Positions 32,004-32,150 of a DNA stretch of 32,150 nucleotides are shown here, piece by piece (position 1 is the first letter of the stretch; each line of letters begins with the position of its first letter). The position numbers and the translations under genes were made by a program. The stretch is from Candidatus Methylomirabilota bacterium (GTDB taxonomy: Bacteria > Methylomirabilota > Methylomirabilia > Rokubacteriales > CSP1-6): positions 1-32,150 of the forward strand of contig DATFVL010000107.1 in NCBI GenBank assembly GCA_035260325.1, written 5' to 3'. The notes under the pieces were generated by a model that ran no database searches, had not been told where the DNA came from, and saw only the letters and a list, made by a program, of their open reading frames with translations.

Positions 32004-32150
32004 ATGCGCCCCGTCTCGCCCCGCTTCATCGCCTGCGAGGGCACGCTCGCCAACTCGAAGATCATCGTCTACGGCATCCCGTTCGTCGGCCGGGTCAACC
32101 TCCGCAAGGGCGCCGAGGACGGCCCGCGCGACCTCCGGCTCGCCTCGGAC
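32004..32150 (+). CDS. Agmatinase / ureohydrolase family, N-terminal part (runs off window)
   Basis: The 49 codons visible start at ATG 32004, 6 bp after pdaD. IIVYGIPFVGRVNLRKGAEDGP (20-41) matches the conserved opening of agmatinases and related ureohydrolases (GIPFD followed by G-A-x-x-GP-x-x-IR). The metal-binding motifs lie beyond the window edge. The position after an arginine decarboxylase favours agmatinase (speB), making putrescine and urea; a related hydrolase cannot be excluded. Confidence 0.72.
   Translation, partial: MRPVSPRFIACEGTLANSKIIVYGIPFVGRVNLRKGAEDGPRDLRLASD

Overview
The window is very GC-rich and gene-dense, with many GTG, TTG and apparently CTG starts and many 1-4 bp gene overlaps. 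Gene content points to an uncultured bacterium of the Candidatus Rokubacteria / Methylomirabilota type. It includes a tungsten-type aldehyde:ferredoxin oxidoreductase, a luciferase-like oxidoreductase beside amidohydrolases, an MdtABC-type pump, a pyruvoyl arginine decarboxylase and a DUF4321-Maf pair. This placement is inference from gene content and base composition only.

Layout. 1-4587: a D-aminoacylase-family hydrolase (cut by the window edge, minus strand), then a plus-strand run of alpha/beta hydrolase, luciferase-like flavin oxidoreductase and a second amidohydrolase, probably a small-molecule catabolic cluster. 4601-12149 (minus): a tripartite-efflux operon, mdtA-mdtB-mdtC order, genes overlapping by GTGA; no outer-membrane channel is present. 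12427-15862: a secreted proline-rich protein and a three-gene signalling-like group (degenerate nuclease-fold protein, DUF4388/PATAN-like protein, Cache-HAMP membrane sensor with no output domain). 16104-22387 (minus): two periplasmic TPR proteins, an aldehyde:ferredoxin oxidoreductase and tRNA-Val(TAC). 22430-27206 (plus): HAD hydrolase, RarA/MgsA ATPase, a small membrane protein, D-Ala-D-Ala ligase and MurG. 27209-27333: a 125-bp element bounded by a perfect 22-bp inverted repeat. 27370-29056: a MagIII-like DNA glycosylase and an orphan substrate-binding protein. 29034-32150: a polyamine locus, with speD-speE-DUF4321-maf on the minus strand diverging from pyruvoyl arginine decarboxylase and an agmatinase-like gene (cut by the window edge).

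The polyamine genes together encode arginine -> agmatine -> putrescine -> aminopropylated polyamine, with both decarboxylases using a self-made pyruvoyl group. The aminopropyltransferase looks more like thermospermine synthase than ordinary spermidine synthase. The speD leader carries a well-formed 11-codon open reading frame whose stop overlaps the speD start. Two conserved genes (ddl, maf) have no ATG/GTG/TTG that would keep their essential N-terminal motifs, so CTG initiation is the simplest reading. No CRISPR array, transposase, phage gene or integrase was seen.
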